A stretch of 64,000 bases of DNA from CAVTTH01 sp963737545 (GTDB lineage: Bacteria > Verrucomicrobiota > Verrucomicrobiia > Chthoniobacterales > UBA10450): contig CAVTTH010000003.1 in the NCBI GenBank assembly GCA_963737545.1, positions 496,001 through 560,000 of the forward strand. Reading direction: 5' to 3'. Both the position numbers and the translations under genes were made by a program. The notes under the pieces are model-generated. The model was given only the letters and a program-made list of their open reading frames with translations. It was not told where the DNA came from and did not search any database. Each line of letters starts with the position of its first letter. The first letter of the stretch is position 1. Of the stretch, positions 1-12,712 are shown piece by piece.

Positions 1-1
1 G

Positions 2-1078
2 ATTCTCGGCTACAGCGACCTGCTCCTGAGCGAGATCGGTGTCCAGGGATCAATCGGGCGTCACATCAGCGAAATCAAGAAGGCGGCCGGGCGCGCCTCC
101 ACCCTGACCGCACAGCTGCTCGCCTTCAGTCGCAAGCAGCCGCTCGAGCCTCGCGTCGTGGATGTAAATCTGCTTATCGTTAATCTTGAGCATTCTCTTC
201 TGCGCCTGCTCGGTGACAACATTTCGGTCGTCTGCCACTTGCACCCCGGCAAGGAAGGCGCGCATATCCGGGTCGATCCCAGTCAGTTCAGTCAAATCTT
301 GTTGAACCTGGCGGTAAACGCGCGAGATGCCATGCCCGGCGGAGGGTGCCTGACTCTCGAGACCTCATTTGTAACGCTGAGTTCTGAGACAGAGATACCG
401 CTCTGCGTCGATGCCCTGTGCCCGGGCGATTACGTTCTTATTAGCGTTACGGACAATGGCAGTGGCATGAGCGACGAGGTCAAGACGCATCTCTTCGAAC
501 CTTTCTTTACGACCAAAGAAGGAATGGGAAGTGGATTGGGACTTGCCACGAGCTACGGCATCATTCGCCAAAGTGGAGGAAACATCTTTATCGAGAGTCA
601 GCAGGGCCAGGGAACGGTTGTAAAAATTTACCTTCCACGAGTGGCTCCCCCACCCGCGCCTGCCTACAAGAAGCGAGCTGGATTACCATCCGGAACTGAA
701 ACCATTCTCGTGCTCGAAGACGACATCGGCGTGCGACACATTTCCGTTCGAGTCCTGCGCGGGCTCGGCTACGACGTTATCGAGGCAGCAAATGGCGACG
801 ACGCGAAGCAATTCTTCGCTCAAGGCGACGAACGAAAAATCGATCTCCTCCTCACCGACATGATCATGCCGAAGATGAGCGGGCGGCATTTCGCTGATTG
901 GCTGCGCAAGACCAGCCCAAACACGAAAGTCATTTTCGTCTCCGGCTACCTGGAAGAATCCCTCCATCCCCGCGACCGGCTGGATCAGGGAACGTTCTTT
1001 CTGGCCAAGCCGTTCGATCCGGAACAGCTTGCGCGAAAAATTCGCGAAGCCCTCGATTCCAAAGCGACGGCTCGTTAG
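2..1078 (+). CDS. Hybrid sensor histidine kinase, 3' part
   Basis: Partial gene running in from the left edge; 358 residues are visible. The first residues (ILGYSDLLLSEI) are the second half of a HisKA-type dimerisation segment, so the phosphorylated histidine lies just outside the window. A HATPase domain follows with an N box (NLAVNARDAM), a G1 box (DNGSGMS), an F box (FEPFFTTK) and a G2 box (GSGLGLA). A receiver domain occupies about residue 234 to the end, with the acidic pair in LEDD, the phospho-acceptor Asp at about residue 286 (LLLTDMIMP) and the conserved Lys in AKPF. This order is that of PAS-type hybrid kinases with a C-terminal receiver; the sensor part and the signal are unknown. 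The stop is 79 bases before the next gene, which is unrelated. Confidence 0.9.
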   Translation: MLGYSDLLLSEIGVQGSIGRHISEIKKAAGRASTLTAQLLAFSRKQPLEPRVVDVNLLIVNLEHSLLRLLGDNISVVCHLHPGKEGAHIRVDPSQFSQILLNLAVNARDAMPGGGCLTLETSFVTLSSETEIPLCVDALCPGDYVLISVTDNGSGMSDEVKTHLFEPFFTTKEGMGSGLGLATSYGIIRQSGGNIFIESQQGQGTVVKIYLPRVAPPPAPAYKKRAGLPSGTETILVLEDDIGVRHISVRVLRGLGYDVIEAANGDDAKQFFAQGDERKIDLLLTDMIMPKMSGRHFADWLRKTSPNTKVIFVSGYLEESLHPRDRLDQGTFFLAKPFDPEQLARKIREALDSKATAR

Positions 1079-1157
1079 GCACACGTTCGCTTCCCGGTTC
1101 CGAGCGATTCGCCTCGAAAGCGTTGCAGCAGGCGCGACACTTGTATATTCAGACCGC

Positions 1158-2369
1158 GTGATCACGTTTCAGGACATCGAGGCTGCTCGCGAACGAATCA
1201 AAGGGGCGATCTACCATTCGCCCTGCCCGCCATCGATTCCGCTGAGTGAAGCCACGGGCTTGAGAATTTTCTGCAAGCTCGACAATTTGCAGCGCACCGG
1301 AAGTTTCAAGGAACGCGGTGCGCGGAATGCGCTCGCTCAACTTCCGCCGGAACAACAAAAGCGCGGCGTGATCGCGGCGTCGGCCGGCAATCACGCCCAG
1401 GCGCTTGCCTATCAGGGAAAACTTCTCGGCATGCCGGCGACCGTTGTCATGCCGAAGTTCGCGCCGCTGATTAAGGTAAACAATTGCCAGAACCTGGGCG
1501 CGACCGTCGTTCTGCATGGCCAGGATTTTGGCGAAGCGAAGGCGCGCGCCGACGAGATCGCCCGGGAAAAAGGACTCGCCTACATCGACGGCTACGATGA
1601 TCCCGCCATTATTGCCGGCCAGGGAACAATGGGACTCGAAATCATCGAACAGGTTGCGGATGTCGACGCCGTGATTGTTCCGGTAGGCGGCGGAGGATTA
1701 CTCGCAGGCGTCGCGCTCGCAGTGAAAACGTTGCGGCCGCAAACAAAGATCATCGCTGTCGAAGCGGACCACGTCGCCAGCTTTTCCGCGGCCATAAGCG
1801 CAAAAAAACCGACCCTGATCAAAATGGAACCGACCCTGGCGGACGGTCTCGCCATTCCGCAAGTCGGCGCGAACGGCTTCGAGATTGCGAGATCGCGTGT
1901 TGATAGAACCGTCACTGTTACTGAAGAACAAATTGCGCTCGCGATCCTACGCATCGTCGAACTCGAAAAAGGGGTCGTCGAAGGAGCCGGCGCAACCGCA
2001 CTCGCAGCCTGTCTTTCCGGACAACTTTCGGAACTCTCCGGAAAGCGGGTCGTTCTGGTTTTTTCCGGCGGCAACATTGACCCAAACATACTCAGTCGCG
2101 TGATCGAAAGCGGTCTCGTCGCGGACGGACGGCTGAGCCGTTTCGTCGCCGTCATCAGCGATCGGCCCGGTGGCCTCGCCGATCTCACCTCGCAAATTGC
2201 CTCCACTGGCGCGAGCATCAAACAAGTCGTTCACGACCGCGCGTTCGCCGGTTCGGATGTTTCCGCGGTCCACGTGGTCTGCACGGTCGAAACGCGCAAC
2301 CGTCAACATCTGGCCGAGTTGCGCGAGCAATTAAGAGAGCGCGGCGTGGAAACTTTCGACTCGAATTAG
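1158..2369 (+). CDS. ilvA: Threonine ammonia-lyase (threonine dehydratase)
   Basis: PLP enzyme of 403 residues deaminating L-threonine (and serine) to 2-oxobutyrate and ammonia. The PLP lysine is K51 in GSFKERGA, the phosphate-binding loop is PVGGGGLLAG near residues 175-184, and SAGNHAQ is the substrate loop. The last ~75 residues (FVAVISDRPGGLADLTSQIA) form an ACT domain, as in the shorter tdcB-like enzymes. A GTG at 1158 is chosen because it starts right at the family's N-terminus (VITFQDIEAAR); the open frame extends further upstream into the kinase end without similarity. The enzyme could feed isoleucine synthesis or act catabolically; its neighbour gcvP and tdh/kbl at 58-61 kb favour a threonine/glycine theme. 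ilvA versus tdcB naming is uncertain. Confidence 0.9.
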   Translation: MITFQDIEAARERIKGAIYHSPCPPSIPLSEATGLRIFCKLDNLQRTGSFKERGARNALAQLPPEQQKRGVIAASAGNHAQALAYQGKLLGMPATVVMPKFAPLIKVNNCQNLGATVVLHGQDFGEAKARADEIAREKGLAYIDGYDDPAIIAGQGTMGLEIIEQVADVDAVIVPVGGGGLLAGVALAVKTLRPQTKIIAVEADHVASFSAAISAKKPTLIKMEPTLADGLAIPQVGANGFEIARSRVDRTVTVTEEQIALAILRIVELEKGVVEGAGATALAACLSGQLSELSGKRVVLVFSGGNIDPNILSRVIESGLVADGRLSRFVAVISDRPGGLADLTSQIASTGASIKQVVHDRAFAGSDVSAVHVVCTVETRNRQHLAELREQLRERGVETFDSN

Positions 2370-2394
2370 ACGTGGTCGACGCGCCGCACCAACC

Positions 2395-2415
2395 GGACGC
2401 CGCAGCGCGGCGTCC
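2395..2415. terminator. Perfect hairpin between ilvA and gcvP
   Basis: A perfect 9-base inverted repeat (GGACGCCGC / GCGGCGTCC) with a 3-base loop sits 26 bases after the ilvA stop and 40 bases before the gcvP ATG. There is no T-run, so it may be an attenuating hairpin or one copy of a short palindromic intergenic repeat rather than a strong terminator. Confidence 0.4.
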
Positions 2416-2454
2416 CTACCCTTGCGCAGCATTCCCGGTTTCGTAATCTCTCGA

Positions 2455-5299
<2,845 letters not shown>

Positions 5300-6251
5300 A
5301 AACCGGCGCGGCAGTTTTTCTGTCATCCCGAGCGCCGCGAGGGACCTCGCAAACGTTTGCTGGCGTTGCTAATCCCCTTCGCACGGCTTGCCTGATAGCC
5401 TGATCACCGCGAATTATTTCGTCCCCACGTGAATTCGATGAGAGAGATACGCCTAAAGATGTCTGAGCTTTTTGAAGTCGATGCCCGCAGTCGCGCCGGA
5501 GCAAGGAGGAAGGACAGATCTCTAAGAGGTTCGTCCGTGATCCGAGAACTGTATGTCGCGTGCGAAATCAGAGCAAACCTGTCTCGACGTTGGCGAAAAA
5601 GTTAAGCGCTTCGATCTGGCGTTTACCTTGAGTGCGCGTATCGGCGTAGTCAGTTCCGAACGCGCTTGGAGGATGGATCGATCTGTGAGCGACGAAACGG
5701 GCCGACGAGATCGCCAGTGCCGAAGCATCTAAACAACTTCTAGGGCGAAACGGGTGCCCAGCTTGCCATTGTGAATGTCGTCAGCACGATTTTCACCGCG
5801 AGTGAGGCCAGCGGCGCTGAAGTTATTCGTTATTGGCTGATTGTTTTAGTCATTGCACTGGCCAAAGTTCGCGATCAGGGAGACGCGCTCGCTCCCGCAG
5901 GTGCGGGACGAGGGCGCCCGCACACAGGCCGGCAGGCAGTGTGCCCCGAATCGAAACAGCGGCTGACCCGTTCGACGTGCTCAGGGCAGGTTCCGCCGCC
6001 ACTACAACGGGGTCACTCTTGCATCGTAAGCGGCTTACGATACGCGCTAAAATTCCGAAACTTTTCGCGACCACGTATTGACATTGCATTGTCGTTAGCC
6101 CGTATCCATTCCGTTTTGCGCAACGGTGAGCGGGCCCGTGCCAAATGCAACAGAGAAGTTCACGAATCGGACAACAGCTCATGTTTGGAGTTTGACTTTC
6201 CGTCATATCTTCCAGCACGATCAGTTGTTGGGCTTCGCGAGTTTTAATGAC
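5300..6251. other. Long non-coding stretch with repeat fragments
   Basis: No convincing gene is seen on either strand across about 950 bases; open frames here are arginine-rich and lack recognisable domains. It begins with one copy of the dispersed TCATCCCGAGC palindrome (5321-5350). Around 5969-5991 lies a GTTCGACGTGCTCAGGGCA word of a kind often scattered in environmental genomes. The rest may be decayed sequence. Confidence 0.5.
5321..5350 (+). repeat. REP-like dispersed palindrome, copy 1
   Basis: TGTCATCCCGAGC followed by GCGAGGGACCTC, 22 bases after the gcvP stop. Matches the copies at 7977, 37611, 37660, 38739, 59219 and 59330. Confidence 0.7.
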
Positions 6252-7580
6252 ATGAAAATCTCTAAGAGAAATCTCCTCGCGCTGTTCGCTCTACTGTCGC
6301 CGATGTTCGTGTCGGCTTGCGCCAGTGTTGGGAACGTAAGTCCAGTCGAGCGCGTCGTGGTGACCGGCTCTAATGCGCCGACCGAGACACTCGTAGATCG
6401 TGCTACTGGCGGAACCGCGGCGGGGCATGACGTAGAGGCAACAGTCAAGAAGTCCAGACGATCCATCGAAAGGGAACTCGCGGCGGCTGAGCGGGAGGTA
6501 GAATTTGTTCCCCCGATTACTGCGACGGCCCAGAAGCCGGGCCGCGTCGGTGTAATCAAACTTTACTACGCTACCGACCGGGTCTGGACTGGATCAGTCA
6601 GGCAGCCAAAATGGTTCGGCCCGGATTGGAACCAGGAAAAGGGCCATCTAACCTACGGCACCTGCGAAGTGTCGATTCCCGTAGCCGTCCATAAAACCGG
6701 CGAAGTCGAAAAGCCTTCGATCATGCGACTCGAGCTGACGGAGAATCCGGAAAAACATGTGATTGTCGGTAATCCCACGCGTTTACCCAAGGGAGCATTC
6801 TTTTCCGCCTTGGATAACGAAGTGCGGCAACGTGACCACAAGGAAATCGTCGTGTTCATTCATGGTTTCAATAATACTTTTGACGATGCCGCGAGCCGGT
6901 TGGCCGTTCTGGATTACGATCTAGATTTTGATGGAGTTCCGGTGCTTTACAGCTGGTCTTCGGTCGGTGGCGGCCTAGTCGGCGTTCGAAACTATGCTCA
7001 TGACGAAGAGAGTGTAAAACTGACCTTTCGTCCCCTAACAGATTTCCTCGCATCGGTCGAGCAGACTGGACGAGCAGCGGGTGCGCGAAGAATCAGCGTC
7101 ATCGCCCATAGCATGGGTAATCGTGCCTTGGTCGCAGCCATGCAGGCGCTGGCTGCTCGGGCCGGCGACAAGATCTACTTCGACGAAGTTGTAATGGCCG
7201 CACCGGACATTCCAAGGAAAGGATTCGATGAGGAATGGCCGGAAATGCGGGGCACCAATGGCGGACCCGCGAAACGAGTCACGCTTTACGCTTCTTCGGA
7301 GGATCGCGCTCTCTGGAGTTCCCAAGTCGTGCACCGGTATCGGCGAATTGGCGAAGGCGGGTCGGGACTGCTATTGCTCCCCGGGCTAGACACGATCGAT
7401 GCGTCGGGATGCGACTTTAGCTGGTTGAGTCTGAACCACACTTATTTCGGCGGTCAGCGAGTATTACCGGACCTGCGTGATCTAATTCGCAAAGGCCTGA
7501 GCCCGGCGCAAAGACGACTGCGTGAGATGAAACGAGGTGATTTGGCATATTGGCTCATCCCGAAAATGGCGATTCGCTGA
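6252..7580 (+). CDS. Lipoprotein alpha/beta-hydrolase, DUF900 family
   Basis: A 442-residue secreted lipoprotein: a positively charged start (MKISKRN), a hydrophobic core and a lipobox ending in a Cys near residue 19 (MFVSAC). Residues ~195-400 form an alpha/beta-hydrolase of the DUF900 type: VFIHGFNNTF (oxyanion-hole strand), YSWSSVGG, and the nucleophile elbow IAHSMGNRAL with the catalytic Ser. A late SLNHTYFG could supply the catalytic His. ATG 6252 is chosen because it begins the signal peptide; the frame is open upstream from 6126 without a plausible signal. DUF900 proteins are predicted esterases or lipases of unknown substrate. The gene stands alone between two non-coding stretches. 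Confidence 0.8.
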   Translation: MKISKRNLLALFALLSPMFVSACASVGNVSPVERVVVTGSNAPTETLVDRATGGTAAGHDVEATVKKSRRSIERELAAAEREVEFVPPITATAQKPGRVGVIKLYYATDRVWTGSVRQPKWFGPDWNQEKGHLTYGTCEVSIPVAVHKTGEVEKPSIMRLELTENPEKHVIVGNPTRLPKGAFFSALDNEVRQRDHKEIVVFIHGFNNTFDDAASRLAVLDYDLDFDGVPVLYSWSSVGGGLVGVRNYAHDEESVKLTFRPLTDFLASVEQTGRAAGARRISVIAHSMGNRALVAAMQALAARAGDKIYFDEVVMAAPDIPRKGFDEEWPEMRGTNGGPAKRVTLYASSEDRALWSSQVVHRYRRIGEGGSGLLLLPGLDTIDASGCDFSWLSLNHTYFGGQRVLPDLRDLIRKGLSPAQRRLREMKRGDLAYWLIPKMAIR

Positions 7581-8029
7581 AATGAAGCGACGCCTCGTTA
7601 TGAACTCATTCGTTGTTAGGTTCTGGGTGGGGTTTTTGGTGGGCGACGCTTGTTCTCGGGCTTTCATATCAGCGCAGAAACTCAGGATGAAAATGGAGTC
7701 GCGTCTCAACTCCGAAAGTTTTGGCCCGCCACAGCGGGTAAACCAAGCAGGGCTTTCAAACCGTGAACGATCTCAAGAAGTGAGAGCCGATCTGACGTTT
7801 TAGCCGGCGACATGCTCTCTCAGGTGTTCTACTGATGACGTCCCGTCCAGAAGTCTGTTTGAACAGATTATTTTCATGAAAGTTTCGAGATCACGGCCGC
7901 ATGCGATACCGACGACCACAGTTGCTGCAGGGATCACTAGCACCTGCCGGTTACTGGAAAACGGCAGACCTTGGGGGAGATCCTTCGCCGTTTACGGGGC
8001 TCAGGATGACACCCTGAGAAGCGCAAACC
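7581..8029. other. Intergenic stretch, no gene seen
   Basis: About 450 bases separating a plus-strand gene end from a minus-strand gene end. Open frames here show no domain, signal peptide or clear ribosome site. Near its right end is a REP-like copy. Confidence 0.5.
7977..8011 (-). repeat. REP-like dispersed palindrome, copy 2
   Basis: GAGATCCTTCGCC followed by GGCTCAGGATGACA: the reverse orientation of the TCATCCCGAGC family, with a diverged middle. Confidence 0.6.
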
Positions 8030-9554
8030 CTACTCCGATGCCAGCGTAGCGGCAGCAGACGGTTCAATGCGCATCGGGACCAGGCGCAAGGCGGTTCCCT
8101 GCACCTCCCCGATCGCAGCTTCACTAATTTCGTGATACTCGGCGTCACCGTTTACCTGCCAGAGATCATAGAGCCTGGTGTCAGCGAGAATGTTTTCCAC
8201 GCACAACATTGCAGTCATCATGGCGTGATCCTGGTTGTTGTACTTGTGCATTCCATTGCGACCGACCAGGTGCAGATTCGGATAACGCTCCTCGATCTCG
8301 TTGCGAATAGTCGCGACGTGCCGCGAATAATCGTCGTCGTAAACCGGGTACGCTTTCTTTTGCCTAACAACACATCCGTCCACTACATCACCCGCATGCG
8401 CGAGCCCGATCTGTATTAATTCCTTCTTCGCCAACTCAATTAACTCGCGCATCGGATGAGGTCCAGAGTCCGTCGTTCTCGAAGCAGAAGTATTCTAGGC
8501 CATAGCAGGCTTTGTCTGGATCGGGCACCATCTCAGGCGACCAGGAACGAAAATTCTGAATGCGTCCGACCTTGACGCTCGGGTCGTGGATGTAAATCCA
8601 GTTGTCATCGAACATATTTCTCTCTTTCAGAATGAGCATGACCGTGAGGAAATCGCGATACTTCAAGCTGTCGGCGGCCTGCTTGGCGCGGTCGGACATG
8701 CTCGGGGAAAGTCCGCGCGCGAGCTCGCGCATCGGCGCGGAAGAAATCACGTGCTCAGATTCAAGCGTCTGGACATTTCCAGCCTGATCCTTGAATCGCA
8801 CTTTCCAGGTCGATGTCAGCTCGTCATAGGCGCAGCCGATGACCTTGCAGCCCATGGCGATCTGGCCGTCCATCGCCTTCACTTTTTCCGCGCAGGCTTC
8901 CCACATCATGCCAGGACCTCTCCGCGGATATTTGAACGAATTGATCAGCGTCTTGATCACCTTGGTTTTGTCTTTCGGCTGCCGCTGCGGCAGAAGGGCA
9001 TTCTTGATCGCGCTCCCCAATGACAGGCCTTTGATCCGCTGCGCGGCCCAATCCGCAGAAATATCTCGGCAGCTCATCCCCCAAACTTTCTCGGTGTAGC
9101 TCTTAAAAAAGGTATTGAAGAGGCGTCTACCGAATTGATTGCTCACCCAATCCTCGAAATTGTTTGGATCGCGGACCGGGAAGAGGCGTGCCTTCAGCCA
9201 CGACAGGACGCAGAGAATTGATTTACCCACTCCGAGCCTGGTCAGCGCTTCAAAAGCTTTCAGTGGATAGGAAAAGAATTTGCCGTCGTAGAAAATGCGA
9301 GAGGACCGGGGGCGCTCGAGCATATCGTTAGGCAAAATCTCCGCCCAGAAATCTTCGACCGCTTTCGACTTCGAGAAGAAACGATGTCCGCCGATGTCGA
9401 AATGAAAACCCTTGTAGGTCGCCGTTCGCGAGATGCCGCCGACATAAACCGGATCGGCTTCCAGGACTGTCACGTCGACCTCGTTCTTGGCCAGAAGATA
9501 GGCTGCCGTCAATCCGGCCGGACCCGCCCCAATGATAGCCACAGTTGTTTTCAT
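8030..9554 (-). CDS. FAD-dependent amine-oxidase-like oxidoreductase, frame break near 8450
   Basis: Flavoprotein with the Rossmann dinucleotide motif at the very start (VAIIGAGPAGLTAAYLL), then GGISRTATYKG and DIGGHRFFSK, the hallmarks of the protoporphyrinogen-oxidase/UDP-galactopyranose-mutase-like family often found with polysaccharide genes. The reading frame changes at about 8450: GLWTSSD continues in the next frame as RELIELAKKELIQIGL. Skipping one base gives 507 residues, normal for the family, and the C-terminal FAD-contact motif (LVGRNGMHKYNNQDHAM) is present. The start at 9554 is an ATG immediately before the dinucleotide motif. It is 5 bases downstream of the mannosyltransferase gene, so the two are probably cotranscribed. 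Substrate unknown; a role in glycan or lipid-linked sugar synthesis is a guess from context. Confidence 0.8.
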
Positions 9555-9559
9555 TTTCT

Positions 9560-10789
9560 CTATGCGACCCAACAGGCCCTCGTAAAATTCCACACGTACC
9601 AACCCTGAACGCCGAACCCCGCTGCAATGATCAGCGAGGTCATTGCCATGCCGAATGCCCGCACGACCACCGGCAGGATGCGAAATTGATGCAGGAAATG
9701 CAGGAGCGCCAGAACGATTAGCGCATGCGCGCAAAATTGGTAGCGCAGCATGCTTTCCATCTGGACGGAGGCCACGCCGCTGACTGAAACGTAAAAAACA
9801 ATCGCTGCGCAAAAGTAGATGCCGATGCGCGTCGTCCAGGCCGTGCGGCGACGAATTGCCGGCAGCAATTCGCAGATGGCCACTACGACAAACATCAGCG
9901 CACCCAGACTCATCGCCATCTGACTCGCTTCGGTCGGATCGTCCAGCTCCGGAACAAGCCATCGATAATTTTGCGGCTTAAAGATGGCGAGATAATCCGG
10001 CTCGATCCCCCACCCAACGGACTGCGTCAGCATGTACATGTCCCAGCGTCCCCAGCGCAAAAGGCAGTAAAGCAGGAAAACGCCGGCACCCAGCATCGCG
10101 GCAAACATCAAACCGACCGCCGGAGCATATCGCCGGATCCAGTCACGCGGATCGCGCCATCCGGTCCAACCATTTTGGCAAATCGTGCGCACGACTGGAA
10201 AAGCCGCGCAAGGAATCCCAACGATGCGCGTGGCCGACATGACAACGCCATGCAGCGCGGCCAGAAAAAATGTCAGGCGTCCTCCTTCGGCGCTGCTCCA
10301 GTAAATGAAACCAAGCAGCGCCATGAGAAAGAGCGATTCGGAGTATCCAGCCACCAGAAAAAACGCAGCCGGGTGGGCGGCGATACTCAGCGCGCCGAAA
10401 AACTGCAGCACGGGGGACAAGTTCCACCGTTTGCAAAAAAGGAAGAAGTAGCTCCAGAATCCCCAGGCCGCAGCCTGCGCGGTGACAAGCAATGCGTTCG
10501 TCGTGCTGAGGTGAAAAATGTAACGAACGAGCGACGCAGCGACGGGATAAGCCGGGAAGAAAGCCACGTTGGAAACTTCCATCACCTTGTGATCAATCGG
10601 CGGAACCGTCGTCGCGTAGCCACGGTCCACGATGTTGGCAAACCAATAACCATCGTGCTGCACCAGGCTGGCATAGCGGTCTGAAAAAGGTTCTTCCGGC
10701 GCGAGGAGACAGACCGCGATCGCAATCTGCGCGATTGTGAGCAATAACCCGAAGACGAGGCATCTGATCGAGGGCGGGAACCGCTTCAT
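9560..10789 (-). CDS. Membrane glycosyltransferase, PIG-V-like mannosyltransferase
   Basis: About 409 residues with 8-10 hydrophobic segments. After the first membrane segment comes a short extracytoplasmic loop with an acidic/aromatic HDGYWFANIVDRGY sequence, typical of GT-C enzymes of the PIG-V family, followed by NVAFFPAYP. Such enzymes use polyprenyl-linked sugars on the outer face of the membrane. ATG 10789 is chosen because it leads directly into the first membrane segment; the frame is open to 10996 with polar sequence not expected at this family's N-terminus. Paired with the FAD oxidoreductase downstream. The transferred sugar is not deducible from sequence. Confidence 0.7.
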   Translation of the reverse strand: MKRFPPSIRCLVFGLLLTIAQIAIAVCLLAPEEPFSDRYASLVQHDGYWFANIVDRGYATTVPPIDHKVMEVSNVAFFPAYPVAASLVRYIFHLSTTNALLVTAQAAAWGFWSYFFLFCKRWNLSPVLQFFGALSIAAHPAAFFLVAGYSESLFLMALLGFIYWSSAEGGRLTFFLAALHGVVMSATRIVGIPCAAFPVVRTICQNGWTGWRDPRDWIRRYAPAVGLMFAAMLGAGVFLLYCLLRWGRWDMYMLTQSVGWGIEPDYLAIFKPQNYRWLVPELDDPTEASQMAMSLGALMFVVVAICELLPAIRRRTAWTTRIGIYFCAAIVFYVSVSGVASVQMESMLRYQFCAHALIVLALLHFLHQFRILPVVVRAFGMAMTSLIIAAGFGVQGWYVWNFTRACWVA

Positions 10790-11023
10790 TTGAGAGAATC
10801 GGGAGGAGACGAAGGAGAAGCTGAAATGTCCTTGAATTGCAAGATTTTGTCGGTTGGCTGTCAGGCTTCGCTCTAGTTCGGATTTCCTTAATGGACCGGA
10901 CGCTGCCTCAGCTTCCGGATTGGGCACAATTTGACGCGAGGCCGACATTTTTATTCGCGTTCGGAAAAATTCTACGCTGCAGACATGCGGAAGCATGTCT
11001 TTCCGAACCGATCAATGCTGAGA

Positions 11024-12476
11024 TCAGGCGCTCTTCGCAAGCGGTCCTTGTAGAATGTCGGCGTAGAGCTCTTCGTATTTTTTCGCTGCGACCTTCCAGG
11101 AAAAATCTCGCGCCATCGCGCGTTCCACCAATCCATTCCACCTCGGCGGGTCCCGGAAAATCTCGCGCGCGCGTTTGATCGAATCCCAGAGCGCTTCGGT
11201 CGAATTCTGGTAATAAAGGAATCCGAAACCGGATTCCTGCACTGGATCATAATCCTCAATGATCTCGTAAATGCCGCCCGTCGCTCGTGGCAATGGGCAG
11301 GGCTCCATATTTCAAGCTGTACATTGCACTCACCCCGCTCGGTTCGATGCGCGACGGAATCAGCGTCACATCGGAGCCCGCCTCGATGACATGCGCGAGC
11401 TGCTCATCATAGGTCTTTCGATAAGTGAACTTCGTTGGGTATTTTCGCGCCGCGATCGCCAGAGCCGTTTCAAAGGCAGGATCGCCTTCGCCAAGAATGA
11501 TCAAACGCACATCATCGCTCAGCAGCCGATCCAACAGCGGCATGAGGACATCGAAACCTTTTTCTTCGACCAGGCGCGTTACCATGCCGAAGATCGGACC
11601 GCGCGGTGCCGGCGCGAGGTTGAGAGCCGTAAGCAGCGCGATGCGGCAAAGCTGTTTACCCACCAATGCACCGGGAGCGAACGGATGGGGAAGGAGATCG
11701 TCCACGGCCGGATCCCAACGCTGATCATCTGCGCCATTAAGAATGCCGACCAGACGATGCGCATTTTCGCGCAGCACAACGTCGAGTCCGCAGCCGCCAG
11801 CCGGCGTTTGAATCTCGTGCGCGTAATGCTCGCTCGCGGTCGTGATGCGATCGGTATACAGGATTCCGCCTTTCAACAGATTGAGGCGGCCGAAGAATTC
11901 GAGTCCGCGTAACGAGAAGTAGCGTTCCGGAAGATTAGTTAGCGCAAAGTCGAGACCCCAAAAGCTGCCTTGCTCGGCCAGGTGATGAATAGTTAGAACG
12001 GTCGCGACTGGCAACCGCTGGTCACGTGCGAGCACCGGCACAAGCGCCGCCGCCCAATCATGCGCATGGAGAATTTGCGGCGCCGGAGTCATTCGCCGAG
12101 CCAGCTCGATCGCAGCTTTGCTGAAGAAAATGAAGCGCGCGGCGTTGTCTTCGTACGGCTCACCCTGTTCACCGTAAATCCCATCCCGTTCGAAGAACTC
12201 ATCGCATCGTACCAGAAAAACCTGGACGCCGCTGGATGTGCGCGATTCGACGAATTCCGCGACGTGAGTTTTTTCGCCGACGCGAATATCGACCGTGATA
12301 CCGGTCTCCTTGATTTCCACGAGCGGGTTCTCGCGAATCTCGCGATAGAACGGGATCGTTAGGGCGACTTCGTGTTTGCGAGCGCGGAGTTCGCGCGGCA
12401 GCGCTTCGAGCACATCCGCCAGCACGTTCGCGCGCAAAAGCGGCGGCCCTTCACCGCTGATCATCAAGATTCGCAC
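11024..12476 (-). CDS. glgA: Glycogen/starch synthase, frame break near 11288
   Basis: ADP-glucose glucosyltransferase of family GT5. The N-terminal part (RILMISGEGPPLL, ADVLEALP) matches the glycogen-synthase start, though the usual KxGGL loop reads RANVL, which is unusual. ILHAHDWAAAL, GILNGADDQRWDP, the GT5 second-domain segment GMVTRLVEEKGFD and the IPSRIEPSG loop are present. At about 11288 the frame shifts: KYGALPIA continues in the next frame as RATGGIYEIIEDYDP. Removing one base yields 483 residues, the normal length. The GTG at 12476 fits the family N-terminus; a TTG at 12512 is an alternative. Altered KTGG-loop residues could affect ADP-glucose binding, so an equivalent GT5 function is possible. 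Confidence 0.8.
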
Positions 12477-12712
12477 AAACAGAAGAGAAGCGGGAAAGCA
12501 TTCAATATTCAACTCCGAAGGCTTTCGCGAGCGGGTTGCGGAACGTCCACTCTATACTCACGGTCGCTCACCGTGTCATTGATCTGGACGCGGTTCCGTT
12601 TTTTAGGTAAAAGGTGCCTTGCCACGTTATCTGAAGTTTTGGCGAGCTGACGCCGTGCGCCGCTTTACCGCAGCGCGGCTAGCGCATGATCGTCAATCCC
12701 CCGGAGAACCCA

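Noticed and set aside
5771..6247. 158-residue open frame before the DUF900 lipoprotein
   Set aside because: Low-complexity arginine-rich sequence, no ribosome site or domain, and contains a known type of dispersed repeat word.
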